Source: Streptomyces broussonetiae
Lineage (GTDB): Bacteria > Actinomycetota > Actinomycetes > Streptomycetales > Streptomycetaceae
NCBI RefSeq assembly: GCF_009796285.1
Contig: NZ_CP047020.1
Span: 3,658,001-3,722,000 of the forward strand
Reading direction: 5' to 3'
DNA length: 64,000 nucleotides
Positions 43,212 to 52,375 of this stretch are shown in pieces (position 1 is the first letter of the stretch; each line of letters begins with the position of its first letter). Both the position numbers and the translations under genes were made by a program. A model generated the notes under the pieces. It had not been told where the DNA came from. It did no database searches and worked only from the letters and a program-made list of their open reading frames with translations.

Positions 43212-44647
43212 CCGCGGAACGTACCGTCCCCTCCCCCGGCGCACAGCCCTGGGACCCCGGATTCCCGGCCGTCTCGGTCCTTCCGGCCCGCGCGGCCGGC
43301 ACGGCCGGCACGGCCGGCGGCTTCCGGTTCCCGCTGCGGCGCCCGCCCGCCCGGCCCGTCTCCCCACTGCCCCTCATCGCCGCGGATCTGTTCGCGGCGC
43401 TGGTCGGCACGGTCGCGCTGGACGAGACCGCGCACCGGCCGGTGCTGGTGGCCGCGCTGGTCTGCGGCGCACTGCTGCTGCGCCCGCACACGACCCGGCT
43501 CGTGCCCGCCGTGCTCGACGAACTGCCCGCGGTGTGCGGGCGGATCGCGGTGGCCTGGCTGGCCCTCGCCGCGCTGCTCGCCGCCTACGCCCCCGAGCGC
43601 GCCCTCGACGCCCGCACCCTGCTGCTCGGGGTGGCGCTGCACGCGACGGCGGCCTGCACGGGCCGGGGCGCGGTGCACTGGCGGCGCCGGGTGGCGCTGA
43701 GGAACCGCCCGCACACCGCCCTGGTGATCGGGCCCGCCGCGACCGCGCAACGCGTGGCCGCCGCGCTGCTGCGCCATCCGCGCTGCGGGGTACGGCCCGT
43801 GGGCGTCGTCGCCGAGCGGCCCGACGGCCACGGCGGCCTGCCCGTGCTCACCAGCGGCGAGGAGGTGGAGCGGGCGCTGGTGCAGAACGGGGTGCGGGCC
43901 GTGCTCACCGTCGACCCCGCCGTACGCACCGGGAAGGCACCGCTGCTGCGGGCGCTCGCCGAGTCGGGCTGCACGGTGTGGGAGCTGGACGCGGACTCGC
44001 CGTCGTACCAGATGCGCGACCAGCTCGCCGGGTTCGCCGTACGGCAGCTCGACCTCGGCTCACGGCGGCGCGGCAGCATCGGCAAACGACTGCTGGACGT
44101 GCTCGTCTCCGGGACGCTGCTGGTGCTGGTCAGCCCGGTGCTGCTGGGGTGCGCGGTGGTGCTGCGGCGCACCGACGGTCCCGGCGTCGTCTTCCGGCAG
44201 GAACGCATCGGCAAGGACGGCCGCCCCTTCACCCTGCTGAAGTTCCGCACCCACCGCCCGGCCGACGAGCACGAGGCCGCCACCCGGTGGAGCGTGGCCG
44301 GCGAGCAGCGGATGAGCCCGTTCTGCCGGTTCCTGCGGCAGACCTCGCTGGACGAGCTGCTCCAGCTGTGGAACGTCCTCAGAGGTGACATGAGCCTGGT
44401 CGGCCCACGCCCGGAACGGCCCTACTTCGTCACACAGTTCAGCCAGGCCCACCCGGGCTACGCGGCCCGCCACCGGATGCGCACCGGGATCACCGGGCTC
44501 GCCCAGATCCACGGGCTGCGCGGCGACACCTCCATCGAGGACCGGGCCCGCTTCGACAACGCCTACATCGACAACTGGTCGCTGTGGCAGGACGTCTGCG
44601 TCCTGCTGCGCACCGCGGCCGCGCTCGTGCGCTCGACGGGGAGCTGA
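43208..44647 (+). CDS. Polyprenyl-phosphate sugar-1-phosphate transferase
   Basis: A 479-residue membrane enzyme. The N-terminal half has several helices and a degenerate nucleotide-binding domain (TALVIGPAATAQRVAAAL). The C-terminal bacterial sugar-transferase domain has KRLLDVLVSG (entry helix), GPGVVFRQERIGKDGRPFTL, KFRTHRP, then TSLDELLQLWNVLRGDMSLV and GPRPERP. It initiates glycan assembly by moving a sugar-1-phosphate to undecaprenyl phosphate on the inner leaflet. The start GTG 43208 overlaps the previous stop. Confidence 0.92.
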   Translation: MTAERTVPSPGAQPWDPGFPAVSVLPARAAGTAGTAGGFRFPLRRPPARPVSPLPLIAADLFAALVGTVALDETAHRPVLVAALVCGALLLRPHTTRLVPAVLDELPAVCGRIAVAWLALAALLAAYAPERALDARTLLLGVALHATAACTGRGAVHWRRRVALRNRPHTALVIGPAATAQRVAAALLRHPRCGVRPVGVVAERPDGHGGLPVLTSGEEVERALVQNGVRAVLTVDPAVRTGKAPLLRALAESGCTVWELDADSPSYQMRDQLAGFAVRQLDLGSRRRGSIGKRLLDVLVSGTLLVLVSPVLLGCAVVLRRTDGPGVVFRQERIGKDGRPFTLLKFRTHRPADEHEAATRWSVAGEQRMSPFCRFLRQTSLDELLQLWNVLRGDMSLVGPRPERPYFVTQFSQAHPGYAARHRMRTGITGLAQIHGLRGDTSIEDRARFDNAYIDNWSLWQDVCVLLRTAAALVRSTGS

Positions 44648-44650
44648 CCG

Positions 44651-45946
44651 ATGGCCCTCGCCCTGCCCCTGCACCGCGTCCCGCGCCTCTCCCCGGTGCT
44701 GCCCGTCATGGCCGTGGTCGCGCTGGTCGCGCTGCCGACCGCCCCCGGCGACGACGGCGGCGCGGGCCCCGCCGACGCACTGTCCGCGCTGGTGGTCGCC
44801 TACTGCGCCGTACGACTGCTGCGCGCGCGAAGCCGCCCGCTGACCCGGACGGCGGCCGTGTTCCTCGGCCTGCCGGTGTTCGGCGTGTCGCTGGCCGCGC
44901 TGCACGCGGTCTCGCCGGGCGCCGGGATCGCCGGCCTCGGCCGCTACCTGCAGATCTTCGTGCTGGTCCCCGCCGCCGTCCTGCTCCTGGTCCGCGACCG
45001 TCGCGACTTTCGGCTGCTGGCGTGGTCGTTCGTCGCGCTGGCGATGTTCCAGGGCGCGGTCGGCGTGCACCAGTACCTCACCGAAACCGGTGCCTCCTAC
45101 CAGGGCGAGGACATCCGCGCGGTCGGCACCTTCGGCCCGTCGGACGTGATGGGCATGGCGACGGTGGTGTCCTTCGGGCTGGTCTGCGCAACGGGCCTGG
45201 CGCTGGGCCGGGGCCCGGTCCGCGTCCGCCTGACGGCCACGGCCTGCGCCCTGGCGCTGCTGCTCCCCCTCACGGTCTCCTTCAGCCGGGGCGCCTGGAT
45301 CGCCACCGCCGTCACCCTCACCGCGCAGCTGGTGCTGGCGGGGCTGCGCCGGGCGCTGCGGACGGGCGCGGCCGGGGTGGCGCTGTGCGTGGTGCTGGTG
45401 GGCGGGTTCGGGGCGGGTACGGCGATGCTCCAGGAGCGGATCGACAGCATCACCCAGGTCACCGACGCGCCCGACCAGTCGGTCACCGACCGGTACACGA
45501 TGTGGGCGGCCGCGCTCGGCATGTGGCGCGAACACCCGCTGATCGGCGTCGGTCTCAAGGGCTTCCCCGAGTACCGGGACGGACACGCCTCCCTGGCCCT
45601 GTCGTCCGGCAGCGACACGGAGGGCGCCGGTGCCGCGTTCCGCCGACAGCCCCTCCTCTCCCCGCACAACATGTACCTGCTGGTGCTCGGCGAACAGGGC
45701 CTGATCGGCCTGCTCTGCCTCGCGGGCGGCTGGCTGGCCCTGCTGATCCGCGCCCTGCACGGCCTGCACCGCTCCCGGACGTCGGGCGGGCACGGCCTGG
45801 ACTGCGCCCTGATCGCCTGCGGCCTGCTCCTGTGGCAGCTGGTCGACTTCGCGTACGCCGACATCGGCGGCCCCTCGACCGTCCTGACGGCGGTGTGCTT
45901 CGGCATGGCCGCCTGGTGCGGCCTGACCGCCCAGGCCGACCGATGA
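44651..45946 (+). CDS. O-antigen ligase/polymerase-like membrane protein
   Basis: A 431-residue membrane protein with ten or more helices and the Wzy_C-type large outer loop around residues 260-340 (MWREHPLIGVGLKGFPEYRD and LLSPHNMYLLVLGEQGLIGL). The conserved Arg and His of this loop contact the lipid-linked substrate in WaaL-like enzymes. In this locus it should polymerise repeat units or attach the finished glycan at the outer face of the membrane. It starts 3 nt after the sugar transferase and overlaps the flippase gene by ATGA. Confidence 0.88.
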   Translation: MALALPLHRVPRLSPVLPVMAVVALVALPTAPGDDGGAGPADALSALVVAYCAVRLLRARSRPLTRTAAVFLGLPVFGVSLAALHAVSPGAGIAGLGRYLQIFVLVPAAVLLLVRDRRDFRLLAWSFVALAMFQGAVGVHQYLTETGASYQGEDIRAVGTFGPSDVMGMATVVSFGLVCATGLALGRGPVRVRLTATACALALLLPLTVSFSRGAWIATAVTLTAQLVLAGLRRALRTGAAGVALCVVLVGGFGAGTAMLQERIDSITQVTDAPDQSVTDRYTMWAAALGMWREHPLIGVGLKGFPEYRDGHASLALSSGSDTEGAGAAFRRQPLLSPHNMYLLVLGEQGLIGLLCLAGGWLALLIRALHGLHRSRTSGGHGLDCALIACGLLLWQLVDFAYADIGGPSTVLTAVCFGMAAWCGLTAQADR

Positions 45947-48720
45947 CGGACCCGAGGACCGGCAGGCTGCCGGACCACGAACCGGCCACCACCCCGGGCG
46001 ACACGACGGTACCGGTGGCCCGCTCGGCACCCCGGACCGCCCCGGACCACACCACACCCACCCCCGACACCGCCCCTGGGGCCACCACACGTGCCGGGTT
46101 GGGTTGCCTTGCGCCGGACGGATCGGGCGGGGTTGCGGCGGGCGAGTGGGGCGGGGTTGCAGCAGGCACGTCGGGGGCGGTCGCGCCGGACGGGCCGGGT
46201 GGAGTTGCGCCGGACGGGTCGGGGGCGGGTACGTCGGGGGCGGTCGCGCCGGACGGGCCGGGTGGAGTTGCGCCGGACGGGTCGGGGGCGGGCGCGTCGG
46301 GGGCGGTTACGCCGGACGGGCCGGGTGGAGTTGTGCCGGACGGGTCGGGGGCGGTCGCGGCGGGTACGTCGGGGGCGGTCGCGCCCTCCGCGTTGAGTCC
46401 GACTGCGCCCGCCGGGTCGCATCCAGCCCCGCCGACCGAGTCCGTTCCGACCGCGCCCACACAACCGGACCCCGTCGCACGTGCAGTGCCGCATCCGATC
46501 ACACCGTCCGCGTCGAGTCCGGCAACACCAGGGGACCTGGGTCCCGTCGCATCCGCCGGAGCACGTCCGGCCCCGTCGGCCGAGCCGGATCCCACCGCGC
46601 CCGCCGACACGCGTGCGGCCACACCCGCAAGGCCGAGTCCGGTCACACCGGCCGGCTCGGGCCCGGTTTCGCCTGACAAGTCGGGGCCGGTCGCACCAAC
46701 CGAGACGCGTCCGATGGCGTCGGCCGAGTGGCGTCCGGCCGCGGCTGCCGCTCCGGGGGCCACCGGCGCGCCCACCACTCGTTCCACCGCGCCCGTCTCC
46801 CTGGGACCTGCTGTCCCCAGGGCCCTGCAACCCGTCGCACCCATCGCCCTGGGGCCCGCCGCCCCCAAGGCGCTCCAACCCGCCCGGCCAGGCCCAGCCG
46901 CGCCCGCCGCTCCCGGCGTCGTCCCGCCCTCCCCCACCCGTTCCACCGCACCGATCACCTCGGGGCCCGTCACCACCGCCGAGACAGGATCCGTCACCCC
47001 CGCCGAACCCCTCCCGGACGCGCCCACCGCCTCCGGCCCCGTCCTCGCACCCACCACCCAACCCAGCGCACCCACCCCCCAACACACCCCTCGCACACCG
47101 CCCGACCACCCCCCGCCCACCCGGCGTTTTCTCGCTCGTGCCGCGGTTGTCACTGCCTCGCTCTCCGTCGCGGCGGCGTTGCTGGGGCTGTTGCGGGACC
47201 AGTCGTTGGCTCGGTTGTTCGGGGCCGGGCGGGACACCGATGCGTTTCTGGTCGCCTGGACCGTGCCGGAGTTCGCGGCCACGCTGCTCATCGAGGACGG
47301 GCTGGCGTTCGCGCTGGTCCCGGCGTTCAGCAGGGCGCTGGCCCGGCGGGCCCAGGGCGCCCCGGGGGATCCGGTGCGGGCGCTGGTGGCCGGTACGCTG
47401 CCGCGGCTGGCGCTGGCGTTCGCGGCGGTGGGCGGAGGGCTCGCGCTGGCCGCCCCGCAGTTCGTGGCGGCGCTTGCGCCGGGGCTGCCCGACCAGGCGC
47501 TCGCCGTGGACTGCACCCGGCTCACCGCGACCTGCGTGTTCAGCTTCGGGCTCGCCGGTTACTGCAGCGCGGCCCTGCGGGCCCACCGCCGCTTTTCGGC
47601 CCCGGCCGCGATCTACATCGCCTACAACCTCGGCATCATCACCGCGATGCACACGCTCGGCGGCCACTGGGGCGTGCGCTCGGCCGCGGTCGGGGTGGCG
47701 GCGGGCGGATGTCTCATGGTGGTCGTACAACTGCCCTTCCTCGTACGCGAACTGCGTAAGCGGGGTGCGGCGGGCTCGGAGACGAGGGCAGAGGCCGGGG
47801 CCGGGGCCGGGGCCGGGGCCGGGGCCGGGGCCGGGGCCGGGGCCGGCGCCCTTGACGTACCGCTGATGGCGACCGTGCTCCTCTTCGCGCTGTGCCGGCA
47901 GTCGCAGGTGCTGATCGAGCGGTTCCTCGCCTCCGGCCTGCCCGCCGGGGCGATCTCGCACCTGAACTACGCCCAGAAGGTCGCGCAGATCCCGATGACG
48001 CTGTCGATGATGCTGTGCACGGTCACCTTCCCGGTGGTCGCGCGGGCGCTCGCCGAGGGCCACACCGAGCGGGCCCGGGCCCAGGTGGAGCGGGATCTGG
48101 CCGTGGCCGCCGCACTGGTACTGCTCGGCGCCGCCACGGTGGTGGCCTGCGCCCCGCAGCTGATCGGCCTGCTGTTCCAGCGCGGCGCGTTCACCGCCCA
48201 GGACACCGCCGCAACCGCCGTGGTGATGCGGATCTACGCCCTCGGCCTGCTCGGCCAGACGCTCACCGGTGTCCTGGTCCGCTCCTACTTCTCGGCGGGC
48301 CGCGCCACCTGGTACCCGGTCACCGCGATGGCCGCCGGGATCGCCGCGACATCCTGCATCGGCGCCTGGTCGGTCGGCTCGTGGGGCGTCACCGGGATCG
48401 CCGCCGCCAACGCCATCGGCATCACCGTCACCGCCGTCCTGCTGCTCGCCGGCATGGGCCGTCGCAGTGTGCCGGTCCGTGTCCCGCGCCTGCTGCGCGA
48501 GCTGAGCCGGCCGCTGCGGGCGGCGACGATCGCCGCCCTGGCCGGCGAGTTCGCCACCCGGCTGTCCGCGTCGCCGCTCGCCGGACTCGTCGCCGGCGGC
48601 GCCACCGTCACCGTCGTCTTCGTCCTGCTCGGCGGAGCCCTGGGCGACCAGGGCTGCACCGCCGCCCTCCGCACCGTAGGCACCCTGACCCGAAGGCTCG
48701 CCCATGCCCTCCTACGTTGA
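45943..48720 (+). CDS. MurJ-family lipid-linked oligosaccharide flippase with long disordered N-terminus
   Basis: A 925-residue protein. The first ~390 residues are disordered, rich in Pro, Ala, Thr, Ser and Gly, with 21-residue tandem repeats. From about residue 393 (TRRFLARAAVVTASLSVAAA, GLLRDQSLARLFGAG, DAFLVAWTVPEF) it is a 14-helix MOP-superfamily transporter of the MurJ type. A Gly-Ala run (GAGAGAGA...) interrupts a loop near residue 620. MurJ flips lipid II; a copy inside a glycan locus more likely flips its lipid-linked repeat unit. The start ATG 45943 overlaps the previous stop, so the long N-terminus is the natural translation product. Confidence 0.88.
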   Translation: MTDPRTGRLPDHEPATTPGDTTVPVARSAPRTAPDHTTPTPDTAPGATTRAGLGCLAPDGSGGVAAGEWGGVAAGTSGAVAPDGPGGVAPDGSGAGTSGAVAPDGPGGVAPDGSGAGASGAVTPDGPGGVVPDGSGAVAAGTSGAVAPSALSPTAPAGSHPAPPTESVPTAPTQPDPVARAVPHPITPSASSPATPGDLGPVASAGARPAPSAEPDPTAPADTRAATPARPSPVTPAGSGPVSPDKSGPVAPTETRPMASAEWRPAAAAAPGATGAPTTRSTAPVSLGPAVPRALQPVAPIALGPAAPKALQPARPGPAAPAAPGVVPPSPTRSTAPITSGPVTTAETGSVTPAEPLPDAPTASGPVLAPTTQPSAPTPQHTPRTPPDHPPPTRRFLARAAVVTASLSVAAALLGLLRDQSLARLFGAGRDTDAFLVAWTVPEFAATLLIEDGLAFALVPAFSRALARRAQGAPGDPVRALVAGTLPRLALAFAAVGGGLALAAPQFVAALAPGLPDQALAVDCTRLTATCVFSFGLAGYCSAALRAHRRFSAPAAIYIAYNLGIITAMHTLGGHWGVRSAAVGVAAGGCLMVVVQLPFLVRELRKRGAAGSETRAEAGAGAGAGAGAGAGAGAGALDVPLMATVLLFALCRQSQVLIERFLASGLPAGAISHLNYAQKVAQIPMTLSMMLCTVTFPVVARALAEGHTERARAQVERDLAVAAALVLLGAATVVACAPQLIGLLFQRGAFTAQDTAATAVVMRIYALGLLGQTLTGVLVRSYFSAGRATWYPVTAMAAGIAATSCIGAWSVGSWGVTGIAAANAIGITVTAVLLLAGMGRRSVPVRVPRLLRELSRPLRAATIAALAGEFATRLSASPLAGLVAGGATVTVVFVLLGGALGDQGCTAALRTVGTLTRRLAHALLR
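46171..46385 (+). repeat. 63-bp in-frame tandem repeats in the flippase N-terminus
   Basis: Units at 46171-46233 and 46234-46296 differ at only a few bases. A third, 72-bp unit (46297-46368) and a partial fourth follow. Each encodes SGAVAPDGPGGVAPDGSGAG plus one residue, or a close variant. The near-identity at DNA level indicates recent expansion by unequal crossing-over or slippage. Confidence 0.9.
47790..47846 (+). repeat. Hexanucleotide GGGGCC microsatellite encoding Gly-Ala
   Basis: GGGGCC repeats about eight times without interruption, giving an uninterrupted Gly-Ala dipeptide run in a loop of the flippase. The unit is a multiple of three, so copy-number change would lengthen the loop without breaking the frame. 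Confidence 0.92.
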
Positions 48721-49465
48721 GACCGCCGCCCCCGTCCAGCGCTCCAGACCCGGCCCCGCCCCCTGGATCGCCATGTACCACTCGGTCGGCGACAGTTCCG
48801 ACGACCCGTACCGCATCACCGTCACCCCCGACCGGCTGGAACGGCAGCTGAGCTGGCTGCGCCGCAGGGGGCTGCGGGGCGTGTCCGTCGCCGAGCTGCT
48901 CGCCGCCCGCGCGCGCGGTGAGGGGCGGGACCTGGTGGGTCTCACCTTCGACGACGGGTACGCCGACTTCGTCACCAACGCGCTTCCCGTACTGGAAAGC
49001 CGGGACTGTACGGCCACCCTGTTCGTGCTGCCCGGCCGGCTCGGCGGCGACAACGCCTGGGACCCGCTCGGCCCGCGCAAGCCCCTGCTGAGCGCCGAGG
49101 GCATCCGGCAGGCCGCCGACGCCGGCGTGGAGATCGGCTCGCACGGCCTCACCCATGTGGACCTCACCCTGGCCGACGATTCCAGGCTGCAGGCCGAGAC
49201 CGCAGAAAGCCGCCTTCTGCTCGAGGAGTTGACCGGCTGTACCGTCACCGGCTTCTGTTACCCCTACGGCACGGTCGACCGGCGCGCCGTGGACGCCGTA
49301 CGGGCGGCCGGGTACGGCTACGCCTGTGCCATCGACCCGGGCGCGCCGAGCGGCCCGTACACCCTGCCGCGCGTGCACGTCGGGCAGAACGACCACGCCG
49401 TACGCCTGTTCCTCAAGTACCGGCTGCACCGGCTGCGCCGCCGCCCCGTCGAGGGGCTGCGGTGA
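48704..49465 (+). CDS. NodB-type polysaccharide deacetylase
   Basis: A 253-residue carbohydrate esterase family 4 enzyme. The metal site is visible: LTFDDGYADF (catalytic Asp, metal Asp), then SHGLTHVDL (two His), then CYPYGTVD. No signal peptide is seen, so it may act inside or at the membrane. It would remove N-acetyl groups from the glycan or its intermediates. It overlaps the flippase gene by 17 nt and the next gene by GTGA. Confidence 0.9.
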   Translation: MPSYVETAAPVQRSRPGPAPWIAMYHSVGDSSDDPYRITVTPDRLERQLSWLRRRGLRGVSVAELLAARARGEGRDLVGLTFDDGYADFVTNALPVLESRDCTATLFVLPGRLGGDNAWDPLGPRKPLLSAEGIRQAADAGVEIGSHGLTHVDLTLADDSRLQAETAESRLLLEELTGCTVTGFCYPYGTVDRRAVDAVRAAGYGYACAIDPGAPSGPYTLPRVHVGQNDHAVRLFLKYRLHRLRRRPVEGLR

Positions 49466-50625
49466 AGGCGCTGCACATCATCACCGGGCTCGGGGTCGGC
49501 GGGGCGGAGCAGCAGCTCCGGTTGCTCATCCGGCACCTGCCGGTGTCCTGCGACGTCGTGACGCTGACCAACCCCGGGGCGGTGGCCGAGGGGCTGGCGG
49601 CCGACGGGGTGCGGGTGACGCACCTCGGCATGGCCGGGAACCGCGACCTGGCCGCGCTGCCCCGGCTGGCCGGGATCATCCGGCGCGGCGGCTACGACCT
49701 CGTGCACACCCATCTCTACCGGGCCTGTCTGTACGGCCGGATCGCCGCCCGGCTGGCCGGGGTCCGCGCGGTCGTCGCCACCGAGCACTCCCTCGGCGAC
49801 TCACAGATGGAGGGCAGGCCGCTCACCGCCGGGGTGCGGAGGCTGTATCTGCTGGGCGAGCGACTCGGCCGGTCCACGGTCGCCGTCTCCCCCACGGTCG
49901 CCGCGCGGCTCGTCCGCTGGGGCGTGCCCGCACCGCGCGTCGCCGTCGTGCCCAACGGCATCGACCTGGCGCGCTTCGCCTACGACCGGGCGGCCCGGCT
50001 GGGCACCCGTGACCGACTGGGGCTGCCCGCCGACGCGTTCGTCATCGGCGCCGTGGGCCGCCTGACCCCCGGCAAGCGCTTCGGCGTCCTGATCCAGGCG
50101 CTGGCCCAACTTCCGCACGACTGCCGGTTGTTGCTGGTCGGCGGTGGCCCGGAGGAGGGCTCGCTGCGGCGGGCCGCGCGGGCGGCGGGGGTCGCCGACC
50201 GGGTGCTGTTCGCGGGCGAGCGGCCGTACCTCGGCGACGACTCGCCCGGCCCGGACCTGCCCGCGCTGACCTCGGCGATGGACGTGCTCGCCGCGCCGAG
50301 CCCCGAGGAGTCGTTCGGGCTCGCGGTCGTGGAGGCGCTCGCGGCCGGGCTGCCGGTGCGCCACACCTCCTGCCCGGCCCTCGACGACCTGCCGCCCGGG
50401 GCCGCCCCGCACGCGGCGCGCGTCCCGTGCGACCCCGGCGCCTACGCCCGGGCCCTCGCCGGCGTCCGCGCCGCCGGCCCCGGCCCGCGCACCGCCCCCG
50501 AGGCCGCCCGCCACTACTGCATCACCCGCAGCGCCGCCCGGCTCATGGACGTCTACGCCTCGGCGCTCGCGGCCCCTCACCCCACCGCCCAGGTCCCCGT
50601 CCAGCAGGGAGCAAGCCCCTCATGA
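49462..50625 (+). CDS. GT4-family glycosyltransferase
   Basis: A 387-residue GT-B enzyme (LHIITGLGVGGAEQQLRLLI, VVPNGIDLARFAY, GAVGRLTPGKRFGVLI, PSPEESFGLAVVEALAAGLP). It probably extends the lipid-linked repeat unit. The GTG start overlaps the deacetylase stop, and its stop overlaps the next ATG. Confidence 0.9.
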   Translation: MKALHIITGLGVGGAEQQLRLLIRHLPVSCDVVTLTNPGAVAEGLAADGVRVTHLGMAGNRDLAALPRLAGIIRRGGYDLVHTHLYRACLYGRIAARLAGVRAVVATEHSLGDSQMEGRPLTAGVRRLYLLGERLGRSTVAVSPTVAARLVRWGVPAPRVAVVPNGIDLARFAYDRAARLGTRDRLGLPADAFVIGAVGRLTPGKRFGVLIQALAQLPHDCRLLLVGGGPEEGSLRRAARAAGVADRVLFAGERPYLGDDSPGPDLPALTSAMDVLAAPSPEESFGLAVVEALAAGLPVRHTSCPALDDLPPGAAPHAARVPCDPGAYARALAGVRAAGPGPRTAPEAARHYCITRSAARLMDVYASALAAPHPTAQVPVQQGASPS

Positions 50626-51266
50626 CCGACAACCAGCGCACCACTCGCCCCTACCGCCTCAGCGCGCTCCCGCCCTGGTCGCTGGTGGCGGCCGGGGTTC
50701 TCGCGGGCGGGCTCGCCGGAGGCGCGTACGGCGTGCTGAAGCCCCCGACGTACACGGCGACCAGCTATGTCATCGCCGTCCCCACCGACAAGTCCGACAC
50801 CACCTCCGCGCTCGGCTTCGCGCAGGCCTACGGCCGGGTCGCCCCCCAGCTCGCGGTGCTCGACGACGCCCAGATGTGGGCCGGGGTGCCGGTGAACACG
50901 CTGCGCAACAGCGTGCGCACCGAGACCTCGCCGGACGCCCCGATGATCGCCGTCTCCGCCACCTCCGCCCACCCGGTCGAGGCCACCGACATGGCCAACG
51001 CGGTCGCCCGCGCGCTCACCGGGCACGCCGACGAGACCAAGGACAACACGCACGTGGAACTCCTGCTGTTCTCCCGCGCGGTCAAGCCGGCCGCGCCGAG
51101 TTCGGCCTCCCCCAAGGTGACCGGGCTGGTCGGGGCGAGCGCGGGCGGTCTGCTCGGCGGGCTCGCGCTGCTGGTGCGGCCCCGGCGCCGGCCGGAGGAG
51201 GAGACCACACGTCCGGCCTCGGTGCCCGGTCCGGCCGTCGCCGCCGACGCGCACGGCTCGCGGTGA
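50622..51266 (+). CDS. Wzz-like chain-length or polysaccharide co-polymerase protein
   Basis: A 214-residue membrane protein with two helices, near residues 20-40 (LVAAGVLAGGLAGGAYGVL) and 165-185. They flank an extracytoplasmic domain (YTATSYVIAVPTDKSDTTSAL and so on). This is the topology of Wzz and Gram-positive CapA-type proteins that set glycan chain length. No kinase domain is fused; the short C-terminus is polar. ATGA and GTGA overlaps link it to both neighbours. Confidence 0.8.
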   Translation: MTDNQRTTRPYRLSALPPWSLVAAGVLAGGLAGGAYGVLKPPTYTATSYVIAVPTDKSDTTSALGFAQAYGRVAPQLAVLDDAQMWAGVPVNTLRNSVRTETSPDAPMIAVSATSAHPVEATDMANAVARALTGHADETKDNTHVELLLFSRAVKPAAPSSASPKVTGLVGASAGGLLGGLALLVRPRRRPEEETTRPASVPGPAVAADAHGSR

Positions 51267-52375
51267 CGGCCACCGAGACGGCGCACCCCACCCGCGCCGC
51301 CGAAGTCGTCACCGACGAGGCCGGTTTCGCCGCCCTGGCTCCGGCCTGGGAGCGGCTGTACGGGCGGTGCGCCGCCGCGACCCCGTTCCAGAGCCACGCC
51401 TGGCTGCACTCGTGGTGGCAGTCGTACGGCCGCCCCGGCCGGCTCCGGCTGCTGCTGGTGCGCCGTGGCGGCGAGCTGGTGGCCGCCGCGCCGCTGATGC
51501 TCGTCCGCAGGCCCGTGCCCGCGCTGGTGCCGCTCGGCGGGGCGATCTCCGACTACGCGGACGTGCTGCTGGACGACGCCGACGACGGGCCCGCGGCACT
51601 CGCGCTCACCTCGGCCCTGGCGGACGCGGCCCGTACGGCACTGATCGACTTCCGTGAGGTACGACCGGGCGCGGCGGTACAGCGGATCTACGACCGCTGG
51701 CCCGGTCCGCGCCGCACGGTGGCCGGCTCCCTGTGCCTGGAACTGCCCGCCGTCCCCATGGACGGCCTGATGGCCCGGCTGTCGTCGAACAAGGCCCAGC
51801 AACGGGTGCGGGCCAAGCTGCGCAAGCTGCAGTCGCTGGGCGTCGAGCGGCACACGGTCGGTCCGCAGGAGGTGGACGCGGCGCTCGGCCGGCTGCTGGA
51901 GCTGCACCAGCTGCAGTGGCAGGACCGGAAGGTGACGACCGAGCACCTCCAGCCCCGGTTCCGGGCCCATCTGGTGCGCGCGGTCGGCCCGATGGTCCGC
52001 GCGGGCAACGCGGCGGTCACCGAGTTCCGGATCGACGGCGAGGTGGTGGCCGTCGACCTGACCCTGCTGTCGCGCAGCCTCGCCGGCGGCTATCTCTACG
52101 GCGCCCATCCGAGCCTGCGCGCACGCAAGGCGGACGTGGCCGTGATGCTGCTGGACGCCTGTACCGAGCACGCGAGCGGACGCGGCACGCTGAGCCTGCT
52201 GCGCGGCGACGAGCCGTACAAGCACCACTGGCGGCCGGAACCGGTGCCCAACCGCCGGCTCCTGCTGGCCCGGCGGCGCACCGCCGCGCTGTTGACGGCA
52301 GCCCGGTTCGACGCGGCGGCCCGGCAGCGGGGCAGGGAGGCGCTGCGCGGGTGGAAGGAACGCCGGCGGTGCTAA
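51263..52375 (+). CDS. GNAT/FemAB-like acyltransferase
   Basis: A 370-residue cytoplasmic protein with two acetyltransferase-like halves. Residues 20-150 (TPFQSHAWLHSWWQSYG) form the N-terminal half. Residues 180-330 (MARLSSNKAQQRVRAKLRKL, VAVDLTLLSRSLAGGYLYGA, LLRGDEPYKHHW) resemble the BioF2/CelD-type acetyltransferase family seen in exopolysaccharide loci. It may acylate a sugar of the repeat unit. The donor and target are unknown. It is the last of the coupled series and converges with the glycosidase gene, overlapping by 4 bp. Confidence 0.8.
   Translation: MTATETAHPTRAAEVVTDEAGFAALAPAWERLYGRCAAATPFQSHAWLHSWWQSYGRPGRLRLLLVRRGGELVAAAPLMLVRRPVPALVPLGGAISDYADVLLDDADDGPAALALTSALADAARTALIDFREVRPGAAVQRIYDRWPGPRRTVAGSLCLELPAVPMDGLMARLSSNKAQQRVRAKLRKLQSLGVERHTVGPQEVDAALGRLLELHQLQWQDRKVTTEHLQPRFRAHLVRAVGPMVRAGNAAVTEFRIDGEVVAVDLTLLSRSLAGGYLYGAHPSLRARKADVAVMLLDACTEHASGRGTLSLLRGDEPYKHHWRPEPVPNRRLLLARRRTAALLTAARFDAAARQRGREALRGWKERRRC

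Noticed and set aside
46171..46385. CRISPR-like regular repeats
   Set aside because: The units are directly adjacent with no spacers, lie in frame within a coding region and encode a repetitive peptide. They are a coding minisatellite.
47790..47846. Assembly artefact as the sole explanation of the GGGGCC run
   Set aside because: Copy number may be uncertain, but the run is in frame and the transporter sequence resumes correctly on both sides, so the repeat is likely real.
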